A stretch of DNA of 6,024 nucleotides, taken from assembly GCA_003731675.1 (NCBI GenBank), contig RCNQ01000296.1, positions 1-6,024 on the forward strand, read 5' to 3'. The notes beneath the pieces were generated by a model, which was given only the letters and a program-made list of their open reading frames with translations, was not told where the DNA came from and made no database searches. A program made the translations under genes and the position numbers. This document shows positions 1 to 5,892 of this stretch, piece by piece; position 1 is the first letter of the stretch, and every line of letters begins with the position of its first letter. This DNA is from Bacteroidetes/Chlorobi group bacterium ChocPot_Mid (GTDB lineage: Bacteria; Bacteroidota; Ignavibacteria; Kapaibacteriales; UBA2268).

Positions 1-2
1 AA

Positions 3-794
3 TCCAAATACAAATGGATTTCATCATACAAATATTTCAAGGAATATGTTAAGAATTCAAATATTTCATTTGAACAAATTAATAGAAATTTTCTTGAAGG
101 TTATAAAGCATATTTACTAAGCAAGATTTCAAGAAATTCGGCAAGCACTTATTTTTCTATTCTTTCTCAACTTTTTGAAAAAGCAAAAATCGACAAAATC
201 ATTCAGTACAATCCAATGTCAGATATTAGGGGTATAACTCAATACGGTTCTTTAAAAACTTTTTTAACAATGGAAGAATTGGGATTATTAATCCATACTT
301 CAAATATAGGTCCATCAGGAAAAGAATATTTTCCTTTGGTATCAAAAAAAGCATTTGTATTTTCATGTTTCACTGGACTGAGGTTTCAGGATGTCAGGTC
401 ATTAAAAGGTGATCAAATTCAAATTGAAGGTAAAAATCACTATTTATATTTTATTTCACAAAAATCTAATAAGGCAGACAGATTAAAGTTACATCCGATA
501 GCAGTAGAGCAATTATCGAATATCGGTACAACCAAATTGGCATTTCCTGAATTGGTATCAAAAGATATAATTAATAAACATCTAAAAAAATGGAGTGAAA
601 AAGCAGGGATAAAAAAGCATGTAACTTTTCATGTAGCCAAACATACATTTGCAACAATGTCACTTAATGCTGGAGTAGATATTTACACCTTAAAAGAATT
701 GTTACATCATTCCAATATCCGTACGACTGAGATTTATGCTAAATTATTATCTGAATCAAAAGATAAAGCAATAGATATGCTACCAAAGTTTTAA
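3..794 (+). CDS. Tyrosine recombinase/integrase, 5'-partial, one catalytic Arg replaced by Lys
   Basis: This is a phage-integrase-family DNA strand-exchange enzyme of the kind that integrates or excises mobile elements. The reading frame is open without a stop from base 3 to the TAA at 792-794 (263 codons). The ATG at 216 is internal: it sits in the domain linker (...YNPMSDIRGI), and the 71 codons before it read as a SAM-like core-binding domain (FEQINRNFLEGYKAYLL, then NSASTYFSILSQLFEKA). The real start is therefore left of the window. Counting from the Met at 216, the catalytic residues are Arg56 (TGLRFQD), a probable beta-hairpin Lys83 (SQKSNK), His139 (FHVAKHTF), His165 (LLHHSNIRTT) and the nucleophile Tyr174 (TEIYAK). 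The second Arg of the H-x-x-R box is Lys142 (codon AAA, one base from AGA), and the usual LGH is LHH. Activity may be reduced or lost. The 3' end overlaps the convergent Mor-like gene by 4 bp. Family assignment is firm; the element it served is unknown. Confidence 0.9.
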   Translation, partial: SKYKWISSYKYFKEYVKNSNISFEQINRNFLEGYKAYLLSKISRNSASTYFSILSQLFEKAKIDKIIQYNPMSDIRGITQYGSLKTFLTMEELGLLIHTSNIGPSGKEYFPLVSKKAFVFSCFTGLRFQDVRSLKGDQIQIEGKNHYLYFISQKSNKADRLKLHPIAVEQLSNIGTTKLAFPELVSKDIINKHLKKWSEKAGIKKHVTFHVAKHTFATMSLNAGVDIYTLKELLHHSNIRTTEIYAKLLSESKDKAIDMLPKF

Positions 795-1099
795 TTTTTA
801 CAACAGTTCTTAATTAACTTCTTTACTGTTGAGTAAGCAAGTCCTGTTTCATTAACAAGGATTTGACTGATTTTAATTTTGCTTAATCCTGATTCTGATA
901 ATGCAGAAAATCTTTTTCGAATATAAGGAGTGATAATTTTTTCTGATGTAACCTTAGGTATATATATGTTCATTCCCCCTAATAACACCATAAGCTGTTT
1001 AGCTAAATCCATACCACAGATTTCACCAACATACTGAAATCCATCAGGTAAATCCTTAATGGAAACATGTTCAATTAATTTTTCCTCTTTAACTCGCAT
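791..1099 (-). CDS. Mor/C-like transcription activator (phage Mu middle-operon regulator family)
   Basis: This 102-residue protein resembles the Mor transcription activator family (Mor and C of phage Mu), dimeric DNA-binding activators of phage middle and late promoters. The N-terminal dimerisation part has the family pattern LPDGFQYVGEICGMDLAKQL (residues 17-36) followed by a GG-x-x-x-YIPK turn (41-49). The C-terminal part, about residues 54-97, is basic and reads as a helix-turn-helix (KISQILVNETGLAYSTVKKL, 76-95). It is a little shorter than Mu Mor (about 129 aa). The first ATG is taken as the start; AAGG lies only 2 nt before it, so it is a poor Shine-Dalgarno site. The gene points away from cas9, in the same direction as the tracrRNA, and converges on the recombinase. 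It is probably a prophage or mobile-element remnant. A role in controlling the neighbouring recombinase or CRISPR locus is possible, but the sequence does not show it. Identification is by pattern recognition, without a database search. Confidence 0.72.
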   Translation of the reverse strand: MRVKEEKLIEHVSIKDLPDGFQYVGEICGMDLAKQLMVLLGGMNIYIPKVTSEKIITPYIRKRFSALSESGLSKIKISQILVNETGLAYSTVKKLIKNCCKN

Positions 1100-1131
1100 T
1101 GCCTTGTCGAATAAGTGTGAAACGACAATTG

Positions 1132-1162
1132 CAAAATACGAATTTCTATTTAAAGGAGCAAA
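1132..1162 (-). promoter_or_regulatory. Candidate Bacteroidota-type promoter for the Mor-like gene
   Basis: Read on the minus strand, TTTG (1162-1159) is followed after 20 bp by TATTTTG (1138-1132). This approximates the Bacteroidota -33 TTTG and -7 TAnnTTTG elements, with one base fewer in the second. Transcription would start near 1125, giving a leader of about 25 nt before the ATG at 1099. The region is AT-rich, so chance matches are likely. Confidence 0.3.
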
Positions 1163-1208
1163 TTAAAGATTCTTTTTTATATTTTATTTTTTTTCGATTT
1201 TTTTTATT

Positions 1209-1236
1209 AATTTTAATATAAAAAGAATATTAAAAT
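1209..1236. repeat. AT-only inverted repeat beyond the tracrRNA terminator
   Basis: ATTTTAATAT (1210-1219) and ATATTAAAAT (1227-1236) form a perfect 10-bp inverted repeat around a 7-nt loop. It lies just beyond the GC-rich tracrRNA terminator in the direction of tracrRNA transcription. The stem is entirely A-T, and the surrounding 1165-1240 is almost pure A/T, so it may be a weak back-up termination or spacing element or simply compositional. Confidence 0.3.
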
Positions 1237-1259
1237 AAAAAAACTCCGCCGAAGCGGAG
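1237..1259 (-). terminator. Rho-independent terminator of tracrRNA, UUCG tetraloop
   Basis: On the minus strand, CTCCGC (1259-1254), loop TTCG (1253-1250) and GCGGAG (1249-1244) form a 6-bp GC-rich stem. It is capped by the extra-stable C(UUCG)G tetraloop and followed at once by seven T (1243-1237) and further T-rich sequence. This is the 3' end of the tracrRNA and also its last structural hairpin. On the plus strand the hairpin is followed by ATGTTTTTAAAT, a much poorer tract, so it should mainly stop minus-strand transcription. Confidence 0.88.
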
Positions 1260-1289
1260 ATGTTTTTAAATCTTACGGCATATAGCCTT

Positions 1290-1309
1290 ATTGTGATAAG
1301 ATTACAGGT
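1290..1309 (-). other. tracrRNA anti-repeat
   Basis: This segment pairs with crRNA repeat positions 1-20, numbered from the GTTGTGG end. Position 1 is a G-U wobble and positions 2-6 (TTGTG) pair with CACAA. Position 7 is a G-U wobble and 8 a U-A pair. Positions 9-10 form a 2x2 U-U internal loop. Positions 11-20 (GATTACAGGT) pair perfectly with ACCTGTAATC. A lower stem, internal bulge and upper stem is the usual architecture of type II guide duplexes. The match fixes the strand of both the tracrRNA and the array. Confidence 0.9.
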
Positions 1310-1329
1310 TTTGATTTTCTTATCTTAAG

Positions 1330-1359
1330 CGAAAATAATAAATATTTTTAAAATACAAA
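1330..1359 (-). promoter_or_regulatory. Candidate tracrRNA promoter
   Basis: Read on the minus strand, TTTG (1359-1356) is followed after 18 bp by TATTTTCG (1337-1330), close to Bacteroidota TTTG / TAnnTTTG. The start point would fall around 1322-1326, just 5' of the anti-repeat, giving an RNA of roughly 85-90 nt. It lies inside the short cas9 leader, so polymerases for tracrRNA and cas9 would interfere. A cas9 promoter was looked for on the other strand; the best -7 match is TATTTTTA at 1343-1350, without a convincing -33 element. Confidence 0.4.
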
Positions 1360-1371
1360 AGGAAAATTTTT

Positions 1372-4300
1372 ATGTCAATCATTTTAGGTTTAGATTTAGG
1401 ACCAAATTCCATTGGTTGGGCACTCATAGATAGTGAGCAAGAGAAAATCATTTCTTCTGGAGTCAGAATATTCCAAGAAGGTGTTAATAATTTGAATAAA
1501 GGAAAAGAAGAATCAAAAAATGCAACACGACGTACAAAAAGAGAAATTAGAGTTCAAAATAGACGAAGAAGAATTAGAAGACAAAAACTAATACCTTTTT
1601 TAAAAGAACTAAATTTAATGCCAAATGATAATGAAACTGAATTTTTCAAGATTAACCCTTATGAAATAAGGAAAAAAGCTCTTTATAGTCAATTAAGTAA
1701 TTTTGAATTAGGCAGGGTATTCTTTCATCTTAATCAAAGACGTGGATTTAGAAGTAACAGGAAAACTGAAGTATTAGCCGAAACTGCAAAAGATATTGAG
1801 AAAGAAAAAGAAACAGGAAAAGTGAAAACTTCGATAAGTAATTTAGAGAAAGAGATTAAGGACGGTGGCTTCATAACACTTGGTGAATATCTTGCTTCAT
1901 TAAATCCACATGAAAAAAGAATCAGAGATAGATACACTAATAGGGATATGTATTTGAATGAATTCGATATTATTTGGGAAAAACAGAGCAAATATTATCC
2001 TGATATTTTAACCCAAGAGAATAAATCAATTTTACGTGACCAAATCATCTTTTATCAAAGACCTTTGAAATCTCAACGTAATAAAGTTGGGAAATGCCTT
2101 TTTGAACCTAATCATCGCAGAGCAGCAAAAAGCAATCCAATCTTTCAGGAATTCCGAATGCTACAGCAAATAAATTCGCTAACAATATATGGTGGGAACA
2201 GAATAGAGGAGCATGAGCAAAAACTTACATTTGAAGAAAGAGAGAAATTAATCGAATATTTGTCAGAAAATTATTCAATTAATTTGGATAAGCCAAAAAC
2301 TTTAATAGAAGTATTAGGATTGGATAAAAGAATTAAATATAGGATTAATCTCGAATCATATGGAAAGGTGGACGGATTAAAAACATATTGCTCAATAAAA
2401 AAAGCATTAGGAAAGGAATTATTTTCAAAATACAATGATTTGGAATTGTATAAAATGTGGGATGTCCTTTATTTCGCAACTGATAGAGAATGGCTCAAAA
2501 CCCATGCTATAAAAAAATGGCATTTCAATGAAGAAACTGCTGAAAAATTTTCGAGAATTAACCTTGAAGATAAATTTGGGAATTTGAGTACAAAAGCGAT
2601 GAGAAAAATGCTCCCTTATTTAAGAGAAGGTAAATTATACCATGAAGCAGCTGAATTAGCAGGATATAAACACAGTTTTTGGGATAAAGAAGTGGAAATC
2701 ATGGATTTATTACCGGAGCCTGAACAAGTTGCAAACCCTATAGTAATGCAAACTCTACATCAAGTAAAAAAAGTTGTTAATGAATTAATAGAAACTTATA
2801 AAAAACCGGATATTATAAGGGTTGAACTTGGTAGGGACATGAAACAACCTTTGAAAAAACGTCTTGAAATTGAAAAAATAAACAACGAAATTCGCAAAAA
2901 AAACAATACTATAAGAGATATTCTGATAAAAGACTTTAATATCGAAAGACCAACAAGAGATGATATTATTAAATATAAACTTTGGGAAGAATGTAAGTTC
3001 ACGTGTCCATATACAGGTAGAAGCATTAGTAAAGAACAATTATTCGATTCAAAAGAATTTGAAGTTGAACATATTATTCCATATAGTCATTCTTTAGATA
3101 ATTCATTTATGAATTTAACATTATGTGAAAAAAGAGCAAATGAAGAAAAAGGAAATATGACACCTTACGAGTATTTCTTAACTAAAAACATTCCTGAATC
3201 CGTAATTAAGCAAAGAGTTAAACATTTTCCACAACCCAAAGCAAGAAAATTTTTTGCAAAAGAAATCGAAATAGATTTTATTAATAGACAATTAAACGAT
3301 ACAAGATATGCCTCAAAACTTGCAAAAGATTATTTAAAACATATCACACCCGAAGTCACATGTTCCACAGGTTCATCAACAGCTTTATTGAGGTATTATT
3401 GGGGATTGAATTCAATTTTATCAAAATCAAAAGGTGATAACGAAACCGATGAAATAAAAAATAGAGAAGACCACCGCCATCATGCTATTGATGCGATAGT
3501 CATAGCTTGTACAGACCATTCAAAACTTCAACGGCTTTCTACATATCATGGAACAGATTCAACGAGGTATAAAGATATGAAGGAAGATGAGAAGTTGAAG
3601 AAGCACTTCCCTTATCCTTGGAAAGATTTCCGGAATGATATTGTCAATACAATACAAAATATAATTGTTTCCCATAGGTTAAATATAAGAGTAAGTGGAG
3701 CTTTGCATGAAGAGATTTTATACGGTAAGCTAAAGGATGCCTTTGGTAACGAAAGAATGAGTGAAAGTGGTTATCCTGTTTTTGCAGTTCGAAAAACATT
3801 GAAAAGATTAACACAAGCAGAAATTCATAAAATCATTGACCCCGAAGTTAAGGCAACAATCATTGAAAGATTAGAAGAATTAGGAATCGATGTCAGTGAA
3901 AAGAAATTCAACATCCCCAAAAATGCTTTTGCCGAACCAATATATCTTACCGGGAAAAAGACTGGTATAAAAACTCAAATCAAATCTGTTAGAGTTGAAA
4001 GAGTTACAAATGCTGCTTTTAATATAAGAGGATATAATCTTTGGGTTGAACCAGGAAATAATCATCATATTATTATTTTTAGTGAAAACGGGAAAGTTTG
4101 CGGAAAAGTCGTGACACTATTTGAAGCTTATCAAAGACGCTCCAAAAAATTACCAATAATTGATAAAAATTTAGGTCCCGATAAAGAGTTCTTATATTCA
4201 CTTCGTATAAATGATTTGGTTATAATGGGTGATATTCCCAACGGATTCGAAACTTTAGACCAATCAACTTATCACTTAATTTTTGATAAGGTTTATCGTG

Positions 4301-4482
4301 TTCGATCGATAGACCGAAATAATATAATAGATTTTAGAAAACATTTTATTTCAATTTTAGAGACTTTAGATAAAAATGGTAAAAAAGTATATCCAGGTCG
4401 GTTATTTGCTGTACCAAGTACATTGAATTGCAAAAAAATTGTAATTAGTCCGATAGGTATTATTGAATTCTCAAATGATTAA
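1372..4482 (+). CDS. cas9: Cas9, type II-C RNA-guided DNA endonuclease
   Basis: This is the effector nuclease: with a crRNA:tracrRNA duplex it cuts both strands of matching DNA. At 1036 residues it is a compact II-C size (known members run about 980-1080). RuvC-I is at residues 1-45 with catalytic Asp8 (GLDLGPNSIGWA). The Arg-rich bridge helix is at about 52-80 (RRTKREIR, NRRRRIRRQ). The conserved LNQRRGFRSNRK at 120-131 opens the REC lobe. RuvC-II has Glu485 (RVELGRD). HNH spans about 535-620 with EVEHIIPYS, catalytic His567, and Asn581/Asn590; Glu566 replaces the commoner Asp. RuvC-III has His704 and Asp707 (RHHAIDAIV). The last 270 or so residues are the WED and PAM-interacting region. All nuclease residues are present, so it is predicted active. 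AAAAGGAAA, with GGA 8 nt before the ATG, is a fair ribosome site. The frame ends in an 8-bp overlap with cas1. The PAM cannot be read from the sequence. Confidence 0.98.
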   Translation: MSIILGLDLGPNSIGWALIDSEQEKIISSGVRIFQEGVNNLNKGKEESKNATRRTKREIRVQNRRRRIRRQKLIPFLKELNLMPNDNETEFFKINPYEIRKKALYSQLSNFELGRVFFHLNQRRGFRSNRKTEVLAETAKDIEKEKETGKVKTSISNLEKEIKDGGFITLGEYLASLNPHEKRIRDRYTNRDMYLNEFDIIWEKQSKYYPDILTQENKSILRDQIIFYQRPLKSQRNKVGKCLFEPNHRRAAKSNPIFQEFRMLQQINSLTIYGGNRIEEHEQKLTFEEREKLIEYLSENYSINLDKPKTLIEVLGLDKRIKYRINLESYGKVDGLKTYCSIKKALGKELFSKYNDLELYKMWDVLYFATDREWLKTHAIKKWHFNEETAEKFSRINLEDKFGNLSTKAMRKMLPYLREGKLYHEAAELAGYKHSFWDKEVEIMDLLPEPEQVANPIVMQTLHQVKKVVNELIETYKKPDIIRVELGRDMKQPLKKRLEIEKINNEIRKKNNTIRDILIKDFNIERPTRDDIIKYKLWEECKFTCPYTGRSISKEQLFDSKEFEVEHIIPYSHSLDNSFMNLTLCEKRANEEKGNMTPYEYFLTKNIPESVIKQRVKHFPQPKARKFFAKEIEIDFINRQLNDTRYASKLAKDYLKHITPEVTCSTGSSTALLRYYWGLNSILSKSKGDNETDEIKNREDHRHHAIDAIVIACTDHSKLQRLSTYHGTDSTRYKDMKEDEKLKKHFPYPWKDFRNDIVNTIQNIIVSHRLNIRVSGALHEEILYGKLKDAFGNERMSESGYPVFAVRKTLKRLTQAEIHKIIDPEVKATIIERLEELGIDVSEKKFNIPKNAFAEPIYLTGKKTGIKTQIKSVRVERVTNAAFNIRGYNLWVEPGNNHHIIIFSENGKVCGKVVTLFEAYQRRSKKLPIIDKNLGPDKEFLYSLRINDLVIMGDIPNGFETLDQSTYHLIFDKVYRVRSIDRNNIIDFRKHFISILETLDKNGKKVYPGRLFAVPSTLNCKKIVISPIGIIEFSND

Positions 4483-5377
4483 AAAAATAATTTATATTGG
4501 TTCACCCTCTTATTTGAGCGTGAAATATGAGCAATTACTCATCAAAAACAATGACAGTGGTGAAGTTAATTCCATACCAATCGAAGATATGGGCTATCTT
4601 GAGTTGGATAGCCCTCAAATTACAATAACAAATATTTGCATGCAATCATTACTTGCAAAGAATGTGGCATTAGTATCCTGCAATAGTTCACATATACCAG
4701 AAGGAATTTTTCTGCCTTTGGCAGGCAATTCACTTCAATCCAAGAGAATGCAAGCTCAAGTCAATTGTTCCCTTCCAACTAAAAAGAATCTTTGGAAACA
4801 ATTGATTCAATACAAAATTAAAAATCAACACAAACTTTTAAACCGAAATGGCGAACATCCCGAGACTTTAAAAAAAATGATTGATAAAGTAAAAAGTGGT
4901 GATGCTGACAATATGGAAGCACGTGCATCGCAATACTATTGGAAAAATTTATTTCCTATCGCTAAATTCAAACGTTCGAGATTTGGTGATTATCCAAACA
5001 ATTTACTCAATTACGGTTATATGGTGCTAAGGGCAATAACTGCCCGTGCGGTCGTTTCTTCTGGTTTACATCCATCAGTCGGTTTGCATCACAAAAACCA
5101 GTACAATCCTTTTTGCCTGGCAGACGATGTGATGGAGCCATTTCGTCCGGCTGTTGACCAAATAGTTTTGAAATACTATTTAAATAATCCTGCTTGTGAG
5201 ACTTTAACAAAAAAGGAAAAAGCAATAATGTTGTATATCCCTCATTGCGATATTGAAACAGAAAAGAAAACGCACCCTTTGATGATTGCAGTACAAAAAA
5301 TGTGTTCGTCTATTGTTGATATTTTTGAAGATGAAAAGAAGGAACTACCCTATCCCGAATTATGTCTGACAGAGTAA
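4475..5377 (+). CDS. cas1: Cas1, CRISPR spacer integrase (type II-C)
   Basis: Cas1 is the metal-dependent integrase subunit of the Cas1-Cas2 adaptation complex, which inserts new spacers at the first repeat. From ATG 4475 it has 300 residues, the usual II-C length. An in-frame TTG at 4463 would add four residues, but MIKKIIYIGSPSYLSVK is the normal N-terminus and ATG is preferred. The beta-sheet domain covers roughly residues 1-80. The all-helical catalytic domain follows, with probable metal ligands Glu148 (NMEARASQYYW), His206 (GLHHKNQYNPF) and Glu221 in LADDVMEPFRP; these are assigned by motif alignment. The start overlaps the cas9 stop (ATGATTAA, 4475-4482), and no clear ribosome site precedes it, so translation is probably coupled to cas9. 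It overlaps cas2 by 16 bp. No csn2 or cas4 accompanies it. Confidence 0.97.
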   Translation: MIKKIIYIGSPSYLSVKYEQLLIKNNDSGEVNSIPIEDMGYLELDSPQITITNICMQSLLAKNVALVSCNSSHIPEGIFLPLAGNSLQSKRMQAQVNCSLPTKKNLWKQLIQYKIKNQHKLLNRNGEHPETLKKMIDKVKSGDADNMEARASQYYWKNLFPIAKFKRSRFGDYPNNLLNYGYMVLRAITARAVVSSGLHPSVGLHHKNQYNPFCLADDVMEPFRPAVDQIVLKYYLNNPACETLTKKEKAIMLYIPHCDIETEKKTHPLMIAVQKMCSSIVDIFEDEKKELPYPELCLTE

Positions 5378-5697
5378 GTGCATATCGTATCATGTGGGTT
5401 TTTACTCTTTTCGACTTGCCTGTTCAAACAAAAAAAGATAGGTATGAATATTCGAGATTTAAGAAATTTCTCGCAAAAGAAGGTTTTGAGATGTTTCAAT
5501 TTTCAGTTTATATTCGACACTGTGCCAGTTTTGAATCTGCAGAAGTTTATGAAATGAAGATTGGGAAAAATCTTCCAGAGAAAGGGACAGTTACAACTTT
5601 CACATTAACCGACAAACAATTTGGAAGAATAAAACATTATTTTGGACAAAGCAGAGCTGACTTACCAGAAATACCACAACAACTTCAGATGTTTTAA
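5362..5697 (+). CDS. cas2: Cas2, adaptation complex subunit (type II-C)
   Basis: Cas2 is the small ferredoxin-fold dimer that bridges two Cas1 dimers and holds the prespacer. The 111 residues match the II-C form: YRIMWVFTLFDLPVQTKKDR near the N-terminus with the conserved Asp18 of the old nuclease site, GFEMFQFSVYIRHC in the middle (41-54), TLTDKQFGRIKHYFG (81-95), and a C-terminal QQLQMF tail of the type that packs against Cas1. The ATG at 5362 lies 16 bp inside cas1 with no well-placed ribosome site, so translational coupling is likely. The alternative Met11 would cut into the first beta-strand and is rejected. This is the last gene of the operon; a strong terminator begins 5 bp after its stop. 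Confidence 0.97.
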   Translation: MSDRVSAYRIMWVFTLFDLPVQTKKDRYEYSRFKKFLAKEGFEMFQFSVYIRHCASFESAEVYEMKIGKNLPEKGTVTTFTLTDKQFGRIKHYFGQSRADLPEIPQQLQMF

Positions 5698-5701
5698 AAA
5701 A

Positions 5702-5743
5702 AACACCGAAATCAACAAAGATTTCGGTGTTATTTTGTTTTTT
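5702..5743. terminator. Bidirectional intrinsic terminator between cas2 and the CRISPR array
   Basis: AACACCGAAATC (5702-5713) and GATTTCGGTGTT (5720-5731) form a perfect 12-bp stem with a 6-nt loop. On the plus strand it is followed by ATTTTGTTTTTT, ending the cas operon. On the minus strand the stem is followed by a run of T (complement of the A-run 5696-5703), so leftward array transcripts would also end here. Its place between two convergent units fits a shared terminator. Confidence 0.9.
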
Positions 5744-5797
5744 AAAATTACGCAATAAGCTATAAATAACTTATTACAGGCAACTTAGCTAAAGCGT
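5744..5797. other. Leader-like structured segment beside repeat 1
   Basis: This 54-bp non-coding stretch lies between the terminator and the first repeat. It holds a 9-bp inverted repeat that reaches into repeat 1 (AAATTACGC 5745-5753 with GCGTAATTT 5794-5802). Nested inside are AATAAG (5754-5759) / CTTATT (5770-5775) and the palindrome TTAGCTAA (5785-5792). ATTACAGG at 5773-5780 is the repeat core in inverted orientation relative to the adjacent repeats. It abuts the intact-repeat end of the array, opposite the degenerate repeat, so it may be the integration leader; in the pre-crRNA it would be the 3' trailer. Function is inferred. Confidence 0.45.
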
Positions 5798-5861
5798 AAT
5801 TTAAAAGAACTTTACCTGTAATCAAACCACAACATTATCGGTGGTGGGCTTTCAATCAATG

Positions 5862-5892
5862 AAAATTTAAAAGAACTTTACCTGTAATCAAA
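5862..5892 (-). promoter_or_regulatory. Candidate promoter inside repeat 2 (same elements in repeats 1 and 3)
   Basis: In crRNA orientation, repeat positions 8-11 are TTTG. After 19 bp, positions 31-36 are TAAATT, and with the first two spacer bases this reads TAAATTTT here, against the Bacteroidota -7 element TAnnTTTG. The spacing is right for that promoter class. A start 7-10 bases into the spacer would leave about 20-24 guide bases, close to the 24-nt guides of repeat-promoter II-C systems in Neisseria. Repeat 3 carries the same elements at 5929-5959, and repeat 1 at 5796-5826. Confidence 0.5.

Larger units (their letters stand above)
1237..1325 (-). ncRNA. tracrRNA, divergent from cas9
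   Basis: This is the trans-activating crRNA that pairs with the repeat part of crRNA and anchors it in Cas9. Three parts are visible on the minus strand, 5' to 3'. First is an anti-repeat (1309-1290) containing CCTGTAATC and CACAAT. Next is ACAATAAGGCTATATGCCG, whose GGC...GCC mini-hairpin (1287-1277) is the nexus; the ACAATAAGGC run also occurs in the Neisseria tracrRNA. Last, after an A-rich linker, is the UUCG terminator hairpin. The pairing partner is the CRISPR repeat at 5798 onward, read on the minus strand. The 3' end is set by the terminator. The 5' end, about 1325, is inferred from a candidate promoter and could differ by several bases. Only an open stretch of about 45 bases separates it from cas9, so the two transcription units are divergent. 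Confidence 0.9.

Noticed and set aside
216..218. ATG at 216 as the recombinase start
   Set aside because: The frame is open to the left edge, and the 71 upstream codons look like the core-binding domain, so this Met is internal.
1169..1228. Long-range ATTC-T-run / A-run-GAAT inverted repeat
   Set aside because: It needs a bulge, is all A/T in its centre and spans almost pure A/T sequence, so chance is the best explanation.
1290..1320. Reading GATTACAGG at 1300-1308 on the plus strand as a stray CRISPR repeat
   Set aside because: Only the part expected of an anti-repeat matches, and the minus strand continues into a nexus and terminator, so it is the tracrRNA.
1310..1350. cas9 promoter (TATTTTTA at 1343-1350)
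   Set aside because: The -7 match is good but no TTTG lies at the right distance (the nearest is 29 bp away), and A/T-rich sequence gives many such matches.
1734..1991. Minus-strand open frames inside cas9 (also near 2785-3039 and 3880-4068) and inside cas1 (5007-5225)
   Set aside because: They lie wholly within strongly supported genes, have low-complexity Phe/Ser/Ile-rich translations and show no family motif. They are shadows of the coding strand.
4463..4474. TTG at 4463 as the cas1 start
   Set aside because: It would add only four residues before the normal Cas1 N-terminus, and ATG at 4475 gives the usual length and the common stop-start overlap.
4483..5697. A fourth adaptation gene (csn2 or cas4) or an accessory CRISPR gene
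   Set aside because: cas9, cas1 and cas2 overlap directly and a terminator follows cas2; no room exists for another gene within the window.
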